From: Roseivirga misakiensis
Lineage (GTDB): Bacteria > Bacteroidota > Bacteroidia > Cytophagales > Cyclobacteriaceae
DNA length: 64,000 nt
Assembly (NCBI RefSeq): GCF_001747105.1
Contig: NZ_MDGQ01000003.1
Coordinates: 744,001 to 808,000 of the forward strand
Direction of reading: 5' to 3'
Shown here: one piece after another, positions 35,854-44,005 of the stretch
How positions within the stretch are numbered: position 1 is the first letter of the stretch
Layout: every line of letters begins with the position of its first letter
Notes under the pieces: model-generated
What the model was told of the DNA's origin: nothing
The model's input: the letters and a program-made list of their open reading frames with translations, nothing else
Databases searched by the model: none
Made by a program: the position numbers and the translations under genes

Positions 35854-38504
35854 TAATTATTATTAGTTAATCTAATTGCTTGTACTACTACTAAACCAAT
35901 TGTTGCCAGGCCCGAACCTATTCCAATCCAAGCTTGTGCACTCATTCCATTTCGCTCCGGTTTTCTGCTGACAAAGATTGTGGATCCTGGCTCTATCTTA
36001 GGATATTTTTTGAAGAATAAGAACCTTCTGACACCCTTGCGTTCCCCATTAGGATATTGCACATAACTTCGTCCTCTCTTAGCTGTCTGTAAAAAGCCAC
36101 CTGACTGAAAAATGTAATCTTTAAATGAGTATTCGCTATCGAACCTTACATTAAGAGGTGAGGTAACTTCGCCAGCCACTCTGACTGTCTCTAGCTTTCC
36201 AGGGATTGAAATAACATCACCAGGCCTTACAATTAGATCAAACTTTGATCCTGGCTGCTGTAGGATTCTATCCAAATCAATGGCAACAGGCTCGTTATCT
36301 TGAATAACAATATTTTTAATTAAGGAGTCTTGTTCTGTAATGTCCTCAATTAACTCCTTTTTAAACTTGCTACCTACCCTATCATCGTCTGTATTTGCAC
36401 TTGCCTTATTACCAATTTTGTCAAGTCTTTCGATTAGTCGTACCTGACTAATATTCTTTAATTCGGTCTCGTCATTAAGTACCTTTTGTCTAAGTTGTTG
36501 AAGGTATTCTTGGCTTATTTCGTCGTTTGACTTAGCATCAGAAAACTCAGTTTTTCTTATCAAAATAGCTCCTTTGGCATCACCGTATTGCGTTAGGCCT
36601 TCTGCTCGTTCAAGAATATCCGAAATTCGTTCATCCTTTCGACTAATCGTATATAACCCAGGAGCCACAACCTCACCCTCAACCATTACTTGCTGCTGAA
36701 CAGTGTATCCTGGAGATTTTCTTATATATACTTGATCAAAAGGTTCAAGAATCATTTCGTCATCTTCTCCCTTAATTGAAAGCTCTTCGTCAATTGACAA
36801 GCGAATGATCTCTGCCGTACTATTAGAACTACTATTTTTATTTCTTCTTGATATTTCTACTAATGCACCAGACGCTGACTCCTTGAGACCCTGAGCCAAA
36901 ACTATCAGATCCTTTACCGTCATTTGATTAAAGAAAGGCCAAACTCCTTCCTCTTGAACCTCTCCAGAAATTTGCACTAAGTACTCCTCTCTGAGATCAT
37001 AAATGGAGGTTATCCTTACTACATCTTCTCGAAGCAGTGGAACATCAGGTATACTACCATCATTAAGGGCGCCTAAATCGAAGGGCAAGGTAGATTGAGA
37101 AAAATCCTCTCCTGTTCTGTAAACAGTAGCTCTTTGTAAATAAGCATCACCTCGTAAACCACCAGCCTTATCAATCAATTGTTTAAGTGTTAAACCATCT
37201 GTCAACTGATACTCACCTTCCCTAAATACAGCCCCGTCAATAATAACACGATTTGAGAAACGATCTAAGATCCCACTAACCTCAATCAAGTCACCATCTC
37301 TTGGCATAAACGATTCAAATTCTTCGGTATCTACATCTATGATTTCCCTTTCTTTATCTCCGTTTCTTTTTACTGTAACAGTGGCCTTGAACGCCTCGCT
37401 GGTAAAACCTCCAGTATATTTCATTAAATCTTCAAACCGTTCATCTTGCTTCAGCTCATATAGTCCTGGCCGTTTTATCTTACCTTCCATTTCAACTCTA
37501 CTTTTATAGGGCTTCACGATGATTACATCGCCATTTTTCAAATGCTGATCTCCCGACCTGATACCATCGGTAAGAAAGGAATAGATATCTATACTCGACA
37601 CCAACTTGTTGTCCCTGATTAAACGAATATCACGGAAAGTACCATTTTCAGTGGGTCCTCCAGCAGCATGAAGCGCCGTATATACAGTAGCAAGTGATGG
37701 AAGCGCATAAAGACTTGGCCGAGCCACCTCCCCAACTACGTTTACATTAATGGTACGAATATTTCCTAAACTTACTTGATAAAAAATACTTGGAGGTGCT
37801 CCATTTACTGATTTCAATCCACTATTGACTTCACTCAGCCTAGCAATTATTTTCTCTGATGCTTTCTCAATAGTGAGGCCATTTACATAAATCGGGCTCA
37901 AATTTTCAGGTCTCACGGTTCCCTCTGAAGACAATTCGAGTTCTAAATATTGTTGAGTGGCTCCCCACATATCAACAATTAATACATCTTGCGGTCCTAG
38001 AACATAATTTTCAGGTGTAGGCAAATTTAAATTTGGTGCAAATGTCAAGCTCTCAGTCTGAAACAAGTCAAACCCAAAAATTCTCTTTTGATTCTCAGTT
38101 AGGTCAGGCAATTCTTGCCCTGAAAGTGCTCCAAAGACATCTTCCTGAGTAACCAATTGAGTCGTTCTACTTAGATTACGACTATTGCTCGAAGTACTAG
38201 GATCAATTGACAAACCTCCTCGGAGGCGCTCAATTCTTCTTCTCAATTTAGAAATTTCGGATTCAGAAACTCCACGCTGCCTAGCCAAGTCTTCTAATTG
38301 AGACTGAGTTAAACCTTTTTCTTCTGCTTGTCTTATATAACCAAGAATTTGCTCATCACTCAAATCATCAACACGTATTGATTTCAAATCTATTCCGCCA
38401 AGACCTTGAGCTGACAAAGTTTCTGTTGATACTAAAAAAAACGTCGTTAGCAAAAGAATTCTCACGAGACCGTTAAGACTATTAAGTTGTTGGGGTACTC
38501 TCAT
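35853..38504 (-). CDS. Large SLBB-domain polysaccharide export protein (Wza-like, second copy)
   Basis: An 883-residue outer-membrane exporter, paralogous to the protein at 6.8-9.4 kb. It has an N-terminal signal (about 12-33, ending TLSAQ) with no lipobox Cys, a helical module (about 45-93) with SDEQILGYIRQAEEKGL and LARQRGVSESEISKL, and a Poly_export domain from near residue 155 (LPTPENYVLGPQDVL). Several SLBB-like domains, a charged coiled-coil insert (about 640-730) and a hydrophobic C-terminal helix (about 855-877) follow. It would form the exit channel for the larger polysaccharide system. A TAnnTTTG box lies 37 bases upstream. Confidence 0.88.
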   Translation of the reverse strand: MRVPQQLNSLNGLVRILLLTTFFLVSTETLSAQGLGGIDLKSIRVDDLSDEQILGYIRQAEEKGLTQSQLEDLARQRGVSESEISKLRRRIERLRGGLSIDPSTSSNSRNLSRTTQLVTQEDVFGALSGQELPDLTENQKRIFGFDLFQTESLTFAPNLNLPTPENYVLGPQDVLIVDMWGATQQYLELELSSEGTVRPENLSPIYVNGLTIEKASEKIIARLSEVNSGLKSVNGAPPSIFYQVSLGNIRTINVNVVGEVARPSLYALPSLATVYTALHAAGGPTENGTFRDIRLIRDNKLVSSIDIYSFLTDGIRSGDQHLKNGDVIIVKPYKSRVEMEGKIKRPGLYELKQDERFEDLMKYTGGFTSEAFKATVTVKRNGDKEREIIDVDTEEFESFMPRDGDLIEVSGILDRFSNRVIIDGAVFREGEYQLTDGLTLKQLIDKAGGLRGDAYLQRATVYRTGEDFSQSTLPFDLGALNDGSIPDVPLLREDVVRITSIYDLREEYLVQISGEVQEEGVWPFFNQMTVKDLIVLAQGLKESASGALVEISRRNKNSSSNSTAEIIRLSIDEELSIKGEDDEMILEPFDQVYIRKSPGYTVQQQVMVEGEVVAPGLYTISRKDERISDILERAEGLTQYGDAKGAILIRKTEFSDAKSNDEISQEYLQQLRQKVLNDETELKNISQVRLIERLDKIGNKASANTDDDRVGSKFKKELIEDITEQDSLIKNIVIQDNEPVAIDLDRILQQPGSKFDLIVRPGDVISIPGKLETVRVAGEVTSPLNVRFDSEYSFKDYIFQSGGFLQTAKRGRSYVQYPNGERKGVRRFLFFKKYPKIEPGSTIFVSRKPERNGMSAQAWIGIGSGLATIGLVVVQAIRLTNNN

Positions 38505-38540
38505 ATTAAACTTGATTGCAAAGCGTTTTTTTGTGACTTA

Positions 38541-38548
38541 CAAATATA
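38541..38548 (-). promoter_or_regulatory. Bacteroidota -7 box candidate upstream of the exporter gene
   Basis: The minus strand reads TATATTTG followed by T, matching the Bacteroidota -7 consensus TAnnTTTG. It lies in the 73-bp gap between the UpxY-like gene and the SLBB exporter gene, about 37 bases before the ATG. No TTTG is found at the expected -33 position, so this is a weak candidate for an internal promoter. Confidence 0.35.
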
Positions 38549-38577
38549 GGAGTTTACGGTATTTATCTGATTGCTGG

Positions 38578-39084
38578 TCAGCCAACCTTTTTTAAATGCC
38601 CCAAACTAATTTCGGCCTGTACTTCAATACCAAGACTTACAATTGTCAAATACGCCTTGGCTCCTTTAATTCGACGTACTAAACCATTTTGGCCAGATAA
38701 AGGACCAGAGGAAATTTCGACCTTATTACCAGATTCAAAATCTCCGTAATTAACTTTAGCCAATGGATAATCATTGAGAAAAGATTGGATAGCAAGAATC
38801 TCTTGATCTCTTATAACAGCAGGTTTTCCAAGCCAAAAAACGCTCGAAATAACTCCTTGGTCAGCTAATATTTCATTCCTCAATTGCTCATTAACCTTGG
38901 CGAAAATGTAAGATGTGAAAATTGGTTCCGATATCTTTTTTTTCCTATCCGACCACTGCTTTACAACCGTCCGAGTAGGGCAGTATACTTCATACCCTTC
39001 TTGAACTAGACGGTCAGTGGTCTTTTTCTCGCTTCTTGGCTTCGTGTAGAAAGCAGTCCAATATAATCGAGCGTTATTGTTCAT
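38578..39084 (-). CDS. UpxY/RfaH-like NusG paralogue, transcription antiterminator
   Basis: A 168-residue NusG-family protein. The N-terminal NGN domain starts with YWTAFYTKPRSEKK and contains GYEVYCPTRTVVKQWSDRKK and FTSYIFAKV. The C-terminal KOW domain is VEISSGPLSGQNGLVRRIKG. Bacteroides UpxY proteins of this kind allow RNA polymerase to read through long capsule operons in which they are the first gene. Its position, second gene of a run of some 26 tightly packed minus-strand genes, fits that role. Its ATG overlaps the stop of the regulator gene by 11 bases. It is the only such protein seen in the window. Confidence 0.9.
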   Translation of the reverse strand: MNNNARLYWTAFYTKPRSEKKTTDRLVQEGYEVYCPTRTVVKQWSDRKKKISEPIFTSYIFAKVNEQLRNEILADQGVISSVFWLGKPAVIRDQEILAIQSFLNDYPLAKVNYGDFESGNKVEISSGPLSGQNGLVRRIKGAKAYLTIVSLGIEVQAEISLGHLKKVG

Positions 39085-39601
39085 TCCACAACACTAGAGT
39101 TCGTTCATTTTCAAGATCCAAAGATTTAGCTTCATCCTTAGAATAAATCAAATATTGTATCTTCTTAGGTATTAGCTCCTCTACTTTATTAATCAACTGT
39201 AAGAGATAGGTTTTATCAGGATTACCAACCAAAATTAAACTTACAACATCAGAATTTCTCCCCATTGCAAGGTCGCCTGTCAGATAAACTTTTTTCAAAT
39301 CCCCCAATTCTTCAATGACTTCATCTATTACATCTTGAAGTCCTGTATATTTCAGTAAAATTTTTCTTATCTCTCCGAAAAGTGGGTACTCACCGTTGGC
39401 CTTGAAGAATTTCTTATTTCCGATATTTTCTGAAGAAAGCATACCTGCCTCTTCAAAACGATTCAATTCTAAACGTACTGCGTTCGTGCTTTCACCGAAT
39501 TCGTCGGCAAGCCCTCTCAAATATGCTTTTGAACCTGGGTTCAAAAACAACCTTAATAAAAGTTTAATTCGAGTTTTGGAAGATATAAGCGTTTCCAGCA
39601 T
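39074..39601 (-). CDS. Winged-helix regulator with a degenerate nucleotidyltransferase-like C-terminal domain
   Basis: A 175-residue protein. Residues 1-65 form an ArsR/MarR-like winged helix (SKTRIKLLLRLFLN, then YLRGLADEFGESTNAVRLEL with the recognition helix, then EEAGMLSSENIGNKKFF). Residues 95-170 recall an MNT-type nucleotidyltransferase: LTGDLAMGRNSDVVSLILVG stands where active enzymes have GSxARG-x-SDIDLxV, but the catalytic Asp pair is not intact. It probably binds DNA and perhaps a nucleotide ligand rather than acting as an enzyme. As first gene of the large polysaccharide operon it is the likely pathway regulator. A well-spaced promoter lies upstream. Confidence 0.72.
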   Translation of the reverse strand: MLETLISSKTRIKLLLRLFLNPGSKAYLRGLADEFGESTNAVRLELNRFEEAGMLSSENIGNKKFFKANGEYPLFGEIRKILLKYTGLQDVIDEVIEELGDLKKVYLTGDLAMGRNSDVVSLILVGNPDKTYLLQLINKVEELIPKKIQYLIYSKDEAKSLDLENERTLVLWNEQ

Positions 39602-39652
39602 GATGGAGCTTCGCCTGGTCAGTCACATACTACGCGACTTACAAACGAGTAA

Positions 39653-39682
39653 CAAAATTACTCGATATTTATTAACTACAAA
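39653..39682 (-). promoter_or_regulatory. Bacteroidota-type promoter for the large polysaccharide operon
   Basis: On the minus strand a TTTG at 39682-39679 is followed, after 18 bases, by TAATTTTG at 39660-39653. This matches the Bacteroidota sigma factor consensus of TTTG at -33 and TAnnTTTG at -7. The predicted transcription start is near 39646, leaving about 45 bases before the regulator ATG. It is the best-formed promoter candidate seen in the window and would drive the operon headed by the winged-helix and UpxY-like genes. Confidence 0.55.
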
Positions 39683-39743
39683 TTAATAAAGGAAAAATCT
39701 GACTGAAATAAAGACTGAATGTGTAGCCAACTATTTAATTAAA

Positions 39744-40880
39744 CTATCTATTAAAGTATTCAAGAACTCCGTTAATAATAACGCCTTGCTGTTCATTACT
39801 CATTTCTGTATGAATTGGGAAAGAAATCACTTTAGAACAGAGATCTTCAGTTGTTGGAAAATCTCCTTTTTTGTAACCAAAATAACCATATGCCTTTTGT
39901 AAATGATTTGGCACTGGATAGTAGATCATTGAAGGAATTCCGTTCTGAGCTAAATAAGTATTGAGGCCCTTTCTATCCACACTATTAGAAAGTTTCACAG
40001 TATATTGGTGAAAAACATGTGTAGAAAATTCAGACCGAAATGGTACTTCTATTAAATTTGACTCACCAAATGCTTTATCATAATTATTCGCCACATCTCT
40101 CCTGGCATCACTATACTGGTCTAAATACTTAAGCTTTACTTTAAGGACAGCGGCCTGTAATGAATCAAGCCTTGAATTTACCCCAATCGAATCATGGTAA
40201 TATCTTTTACTTTGGCCATGATTTACAATCATTCTGATACTAGCAGCTAGCACATCATCATTTGTGAAAATAGCACCACCGTCACCATAGCAGCCCAAGT
40301 TTTTGGCAGGAAAGAACGAAGTAGCTCCTGCATCTCCAATTGTTCCAGCCTTAGCAATTCTTCCATCTCTAAAAGTATAGTCTGCACCTATGGCTTGTGC
40401 TGTATCCTCAAACACTTTGAGATTATTCAACTTAGCCAATTCCATTAATGGCTCCATGTTAGCACACTGTCCATAAAGATGTACGGGAACGATAGCAACA
40501 GTCTTATTGGAGATTTTTGACGATAAATCCTCAATATCAATATTGAAAGTATCGGGATAAACCTCAACAAACACTGGTTTTAACCCTAAAAGTGCGATTA
40601 CTTCGACCGTAGCTACATAAGTATAAGATGGGACTATTACTTCAGAACCTATTGGAAAATCATGAGCCATCATGATCACCTGAAGTGCATCCGTGCCATT
40701 AGCGCACGGAATCACATGGTTTACACCTAAATAAGCTTCTAAAGCTGATTGAAATTCATATACTAATGGCCCATTGATAAAGGCGGCCGAATCCAGAACC
40801 CTGTCAAACTCCACTCGGATTTCATCCTTTATTTTAGCATATTGGCTGATTAAATCAACCATTTGAAGTTTTTCTTTCAT
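39744..40880 (-). CDS. wbpE: WbpE/WlbC-like sugar aminotransferase (DegT family)
   Basis: A 378-residue PLP-dependent aminotransferase. PCANGTDALQV near residue 58, VFEDTAQAIGADY near 160 with the PLP Asp, and the Schiff-base Lys in SFFPAKNLGCYGDGG near 191 are family hallmarks. The SFFPAKNLG form is typical of the WbpE/WlbC and DesV-like groups, which aminate C3 keto sugars. With WbpA-, WbpB- and WbpD-like genes nearby it would make UDP-GlcNAc3NA. It is the last gene of the cys-uridine-sugar operon and ends 142 bases before the regulator start. Confidence 0.85.
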   Translation of the reverse strand: MKEKLQMVDLISQYAKIKDEIRVEFDRVLDSAAFINGPLVYEFQSALEAYLGVNHVIPCANGTDALQVIMMAHDFPIGSEVIVPSYTYVATVEVIALLGLKPVFVEVYPDTFNIDIEDLSSKISNKTVAIVPVHLYGQCANMEPLMELAKLNNLKVFEDTAQAIGADYTFRDGRIAKAGTIGDAGATSFFPAKNLGCYGDGGAIFTNDDVLAASIRMIVNHGQSKRYYHDSIGVNSRLDSLQAAVLKVKLKYLDQYSDARRDVANNYDKAFGESNLIEVPFRSEFSTHVFHQYTVKLSNSVDRKGLNTYLAQNGIPSMIYYPVPNHLQKAYGYFGYKKGDFPTTEDLCSKVISFPIHTEMSNEQQGVIINGVLEYFNR

Positions 40881-40890
40881 TTCTTGCTAA

Positions 40891-41946
40891 TTAGATATTA
40901 TTAAACTTTTTATACCAATTGACAAATTCTCTGATACCATCAGTCAAAGGCGTATTGGGTTTATAATCAAAGTCATTTACAAGTTCTTTTGTATCAGCAT
41001 AAGTTGAAACAACATCTCCTGGCTGCATTGGCATGAAATCCTTCTTTGCTTTTTTACCAAGATGGGTTTCTATCGTTTCAATAAAATCCATCAGTTTAAC
41101 TGGAGAACTATTGCCGATATTATAAATGCGATAAGGCGCTTTAGAATTATCCGGGCTTGGTGCCATTCCAGTCCAACTTTCGTTGCCTAACGGAGCATTA
41201 TCATTAACTCTTACAATACCATGAACTATATCATCGATATAAGTGAAATCCCTGGACATAAGCCCATCGTTGAAAACCTTAATTGCCTTATCGTTTAGAA
41301 TCGCGTCAGTAAACAAGTAATAGGCCATATCAGGGCGCCCCCATGGACCATAAACAGTGAAAAACCTAAGACCAGTTGTTGGAAGATTGAACAAATGGCT
41401 ATAGGTGTGAGCCATTAGTTCATTACTTTTTTTACTCGCAGCGTATAAACTTATTGGGTGATCGACATTGTGCTGTACCTGAAAAGGCACCTGCTCGTTT
41501 AAACCATAAACGGAGGAGCTACTAGCATAAGTAAGATGTGTTATACTAAATTGTCTACAAGCCTCAAGAACATTGAGAAAACCAACGATATTACTGTCTA
41601 TATATGCCTTCGGGTTTTCTATACTATACCTTACTCCTGCTTGAGCTGCGAGATTGATAACATGAGTAAAACATTGTGTCTTGAACAAGTTATTAAGTCC
41701 CTCATGGTCCTCTAACTTCAGCTTAATAAAGTAATATTTTGTATGTTTCGAGCTATTTACTAATGCATTATAAACTATATTCTCTTTTTGAATACCAGAT
41801 TCACTAAGCCTTCCATATTTTAAGTGTGGATCATAATAGTCATTGAGGCTATCTAGACCAATCACGGTCTCGCCATTTGACAAAAGATTTTTTACGAGGT
41901 GATAACCAATAAAACCCGCAGCTCCAGTAACAAGAATTTTTTTCAT
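40891..41946 (-). CDS. UDP-uronate/hexose 4-epimerase (UDP-glucuronate epimerase-like SDR)
   Basis: A 351-residue extended SDR. VTGAAGFIGYHLVKNLL at the start binds NAD, GLDSLNDYYDPHLKYGRL near residue 30 and NLAAQAGVRYSIENPKAYIDSN near residue 95 are characteristic of UDP-glucuronate 4-epimerases and their WbpP/Gla relatives. SSSSVYG and YAASKKSNE provide Ser, Tyr and Lys. It would interconvert a UDP-uronic acid or UDP-HexNAcA with its galacto epimer. It abuts the dehydrogenase gene, the TAA of the latter coming directly after this ATG region. The precise substrate, GlcA or GlcNAcA, is not decided. Confidence 0.82.
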   Translation of the reverse strand: MKKILVTGAAGFIGYHLVKNLLSNGETVIGLDSLNDYYDPHLKYGRLSESGIQKENIVYNALVNSSKHTKYYFIKLKLEDHEGLNNLFKTQCFTHVINLAAQAGVRYSIENPKAYIDSNIVGFLNVLEACRQFSITHLTYASSSSVYGLNEQVPFQVQHNVDHPISLYAASKKSNELMAHTYSHLFNLPTTGLRFFTVYGPWGRPDMAYYLFTDAILNDKAIKVFNDGLMSRDFTYIDDIVHGIVRVNDNAPLGNESWTGMAPSPDNSKAPYRIYNIGNSSPVKLMDFIETIETHLGKKAKKDFMPMQPGDVVSTYADTKELVNDFDYKPNTPLTDGIREFVNWYKKFNNI

Positions 41947-43227
41947 TTAAAGTCTTCCGTCAACTATTTCTCTAGGCAAGAACGCCTTGACATCATATAT
42001 GACACCACCATTCCCTTGAACAGAAGAATAATCCAAGTCACTAAATTCATTATGGCTTACTGCAAGAATTATAGCATCATAATCAGACAGCGCTATTTCT
42101 TTGGTCAAAGAAACTCCTAATTCGTGCTCGACTTCCTTAGCATTAGCCCAAGGGTCAAAGACGTCAACGGAAATACCATATTGCACTAATTCTCCATAAA
42201 TATCAATCGCCCTGGTATTTCTTATATCTGGACAGTTTTCCTTGAACGTAATACCTAACATTAGACATTTGCTCCCACTGACTTTTTTGCCTTTAGCTAT
42301 AAGCAGTTTGATTACTTTTGTACCAATGAATTCTCCCATACCATCATTCACTCTTCTTCCCGATGAAATAACTGCCGGAAAGTAACCAAGTGATTCAGAT
42401 TTTTGCTTTAAGTAATATGGATCAACACCAATACAATGACCACCCACGAGTCCTGGCTTATATTTTAAAAAATTCCATTTGGTCCCAGCAGCCTCAATAA
42501 CATCCGTTGTGTCTATTCCCATTCTATCAAACATCAACGCTAACTCATTGACAAAAGATATATTGATGTCTCTCTGTGCGTTTTCTATAGCTTTCGATGC
42601 TTCAGCAACCTTCATGGAAGGTGCAAGGTGAGTTCCCGCAGTAATGATAGTCCTGTAAAGTGCATCCACCCGCTCGCCAATCTCTGGAGTAGATCCAGAA
42701 GTCACCTTCTTGATTGTAGCCAAGGTATTAATCTTATCACCAGGATTAATTCTTTCTGGAGAATATCCACAATAGAAGTCCTCGTTAAATTTTAGTCCTG
42801 AGGACAATTCTAATTCGGGAACACAATCCTCCTCTGTACAACCAGGGTAAACCGTAGATTCGTAAATAACCAAATCATCCTTTTTCAGGATTTTGCCGAT
42901 CATCTTGCTAGCACCAATAAGCGGAGTCAAATCGGGTTTATTGTCTTTATCAACAGGAGTCGGAACTGTAACAATAAAGATATTGCAATTCTCAATTTCA
43001 CTTACGTCAGAGCTATTCTTTAAACCGGATCCAGTGCCTTTCGACTCCAAAACCGCTTTTAGTAAAGTATCTTCAACCTCCAGTGTATGGTCATGGCCGC
43101 CATTTAACTCATCTACTCTAGACTTGTTAATATCAAACCCTATTACTTCATATTTTTCAGCAAAAGCTACCGCCAAAGGTAGTCCAACATAGCCGAGGCC
43201 GATAATGGCAATTTTGTCTTGATTCAT
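41947..43227 (-). CDS. UDP-N-acetylhexosamine 6-dehydrogenase (WbpA / VipA-TviB type)
   Basis: A 426-residue nucleotide-sugar dehydrogenase that oxidises C6 twice to the uronic acid. The NAD motif is IGLGYVGLPLA near residue 9. VTVPTPVDKDNKPDL near 88, YESTVYPGCTEEDC near 123 and GGHCIGVDPYYL near residue 264, with the catalytic Cys, follow the WbpA/TviB pattern rather than that of UDP-glucose dehydrogenase. The ATG at 43227 is preferred over a TTG at 43233. It supplies UDP-GlcNAcA (or the galacto form) for the WbpB-E-D steps. It lies nine bases from cysQ. Confidence 0.87.
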   Translation of the reverse strand: MNQDKIAIIGLGYVGLPLAVAFAEKYEVIGFDINKSRVDELNGGHDHTLEVEDTLLKAVLESKGTGSGLKNSSDVSEIENCNIFIVTVPTPVDKDNKPDLTPLIGASKMIGKILKKDDLVIYESTVYPGCTEEDCVPELELSSGLKFNEDFYCGYSPERINPGDKINTLATIKKVTSGSTPEIGERVDALYRTIITAGTHLAPSMKVAEASKAIENAQRDINISFVNELALMFDRMGIDTTDVIEAAGTKWNFLKYKPGLVGGHCIGVDPYYLKQKSESLGYFPAVISSGRRVNDGMGEFIGTKVIKLLIAKGKKVSGSKCLMLGITFKENCPDIRNTRAIDIYGELVQYGISVDVFDPWANAKEVEHELGVSLTKEIALSDYDAIILAVSHNEFSDLDYSSVQGNGGVIYDVKAFLPREIVDGRL

Positions 43228-43236
43228 TTTCAAAAA

Positions 43237-44004
43237 TTATCCAGCGCGAAAATAAGGATTAAGTAGGTTTTTTTTATTGTATTCTAAAGATTTTCCATCT
43301 TGAGCAAATACTTTACCATTTAGCTCATTTAAAACAGCATGAGCTGCTGCAGTATCCCATTCCATTGTAGGGGCAAATCTCGGATAAACATCCGCATTTC
43401 CTTCTGCAATTACCATAAATTTTAATGAACTACCCATACTTACAATCTCAGGCTCATTCAATTTATCTAGAAAAGCTTGTGTTTCTTCATTCAAATGTGA
43501 GCGGGAGGCTACTACCCTTAATTTGGGCTTCGTTAAGTCTAGTTGATCGATTGGATTCAATCTGCTAATATCTTTCTTAGTCTTTAAGGTACCACCTAAT
43601 CCTTCAGCAGCGGCATACAACTTATCAAGCACGGGTGCATAGACCACTCCTAAAATTGGCTCTTGATTACGAATCAAAGCAATATTCACAGTAAACTCGC
43701 CGTTGCGCTTGATGAACTCTTTGGTACCATCGAGTGGATCGACGATCCAAATGTACTTCCAGTTCTTGCGTTCATTGTAAGGAATATCTCTACCTTCTTC
43801 ACTTAAAATTGGCAGATTAGTAGGTTCTAAAAATGAAACTATAATATCGTGAGCCGCTATATCAGCTTTTGTTAAAGGAGAATTATCCCCTTTGAGCTCA
43901 ACCTCAAAATCATCTGAATTATATATTTCTAGAATCTTTTTGCCTGCTATTAGACTTGCTTCTTTAGCAGTCTCCAATAACTCATCTAACTTCTCCTTTG
44001 TCAT
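43237..44004 (-). CDS. cysQ: 3'(2'),5'-bisphosphate nucleotidase CysQ
   Basis: A 255-residue inositol-monophosphatase-fold enzyme that hydrolyses the PAP left after PAPS is used. The metal sites are DNSPLTKADIAAH near residue 40, ILSEEGRD near residue 71, and WIVDPLDGTKEF near residue 90; WDTAAAHAVL near 218 provides the last Asp. The length and motifs are those of CysQ. It follows cysN by one base in the sulfate-activation operon and would keep PAP from building up when sulfate is transferred or reduced. Confidence 0.92.
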   Translation of the reverse strand: MTKEKLDELLETAKEASLIAGKKILEIYNSDDFEVELKGDNSPLTKADIAAHDIIVSFLEPTNLPILSEEGRDIPYNERKNWKYIWIVDPLDGTKEFIKRNGEFTVNIALIRNQEPILGVVYAPVLDKLYAAAEGLGGTLKTKKDISRLNPIDQLDLTKPKLRVVASRSHLNEETQAFLDKLNEPEIVSMGSSLKFMVIAEGNADVYPRFAPTMEWDTAAAHAVLNELNGKVFAQDGKSLEYNKKNLLNPYFRAG

Positions 44005-44005
44005 A

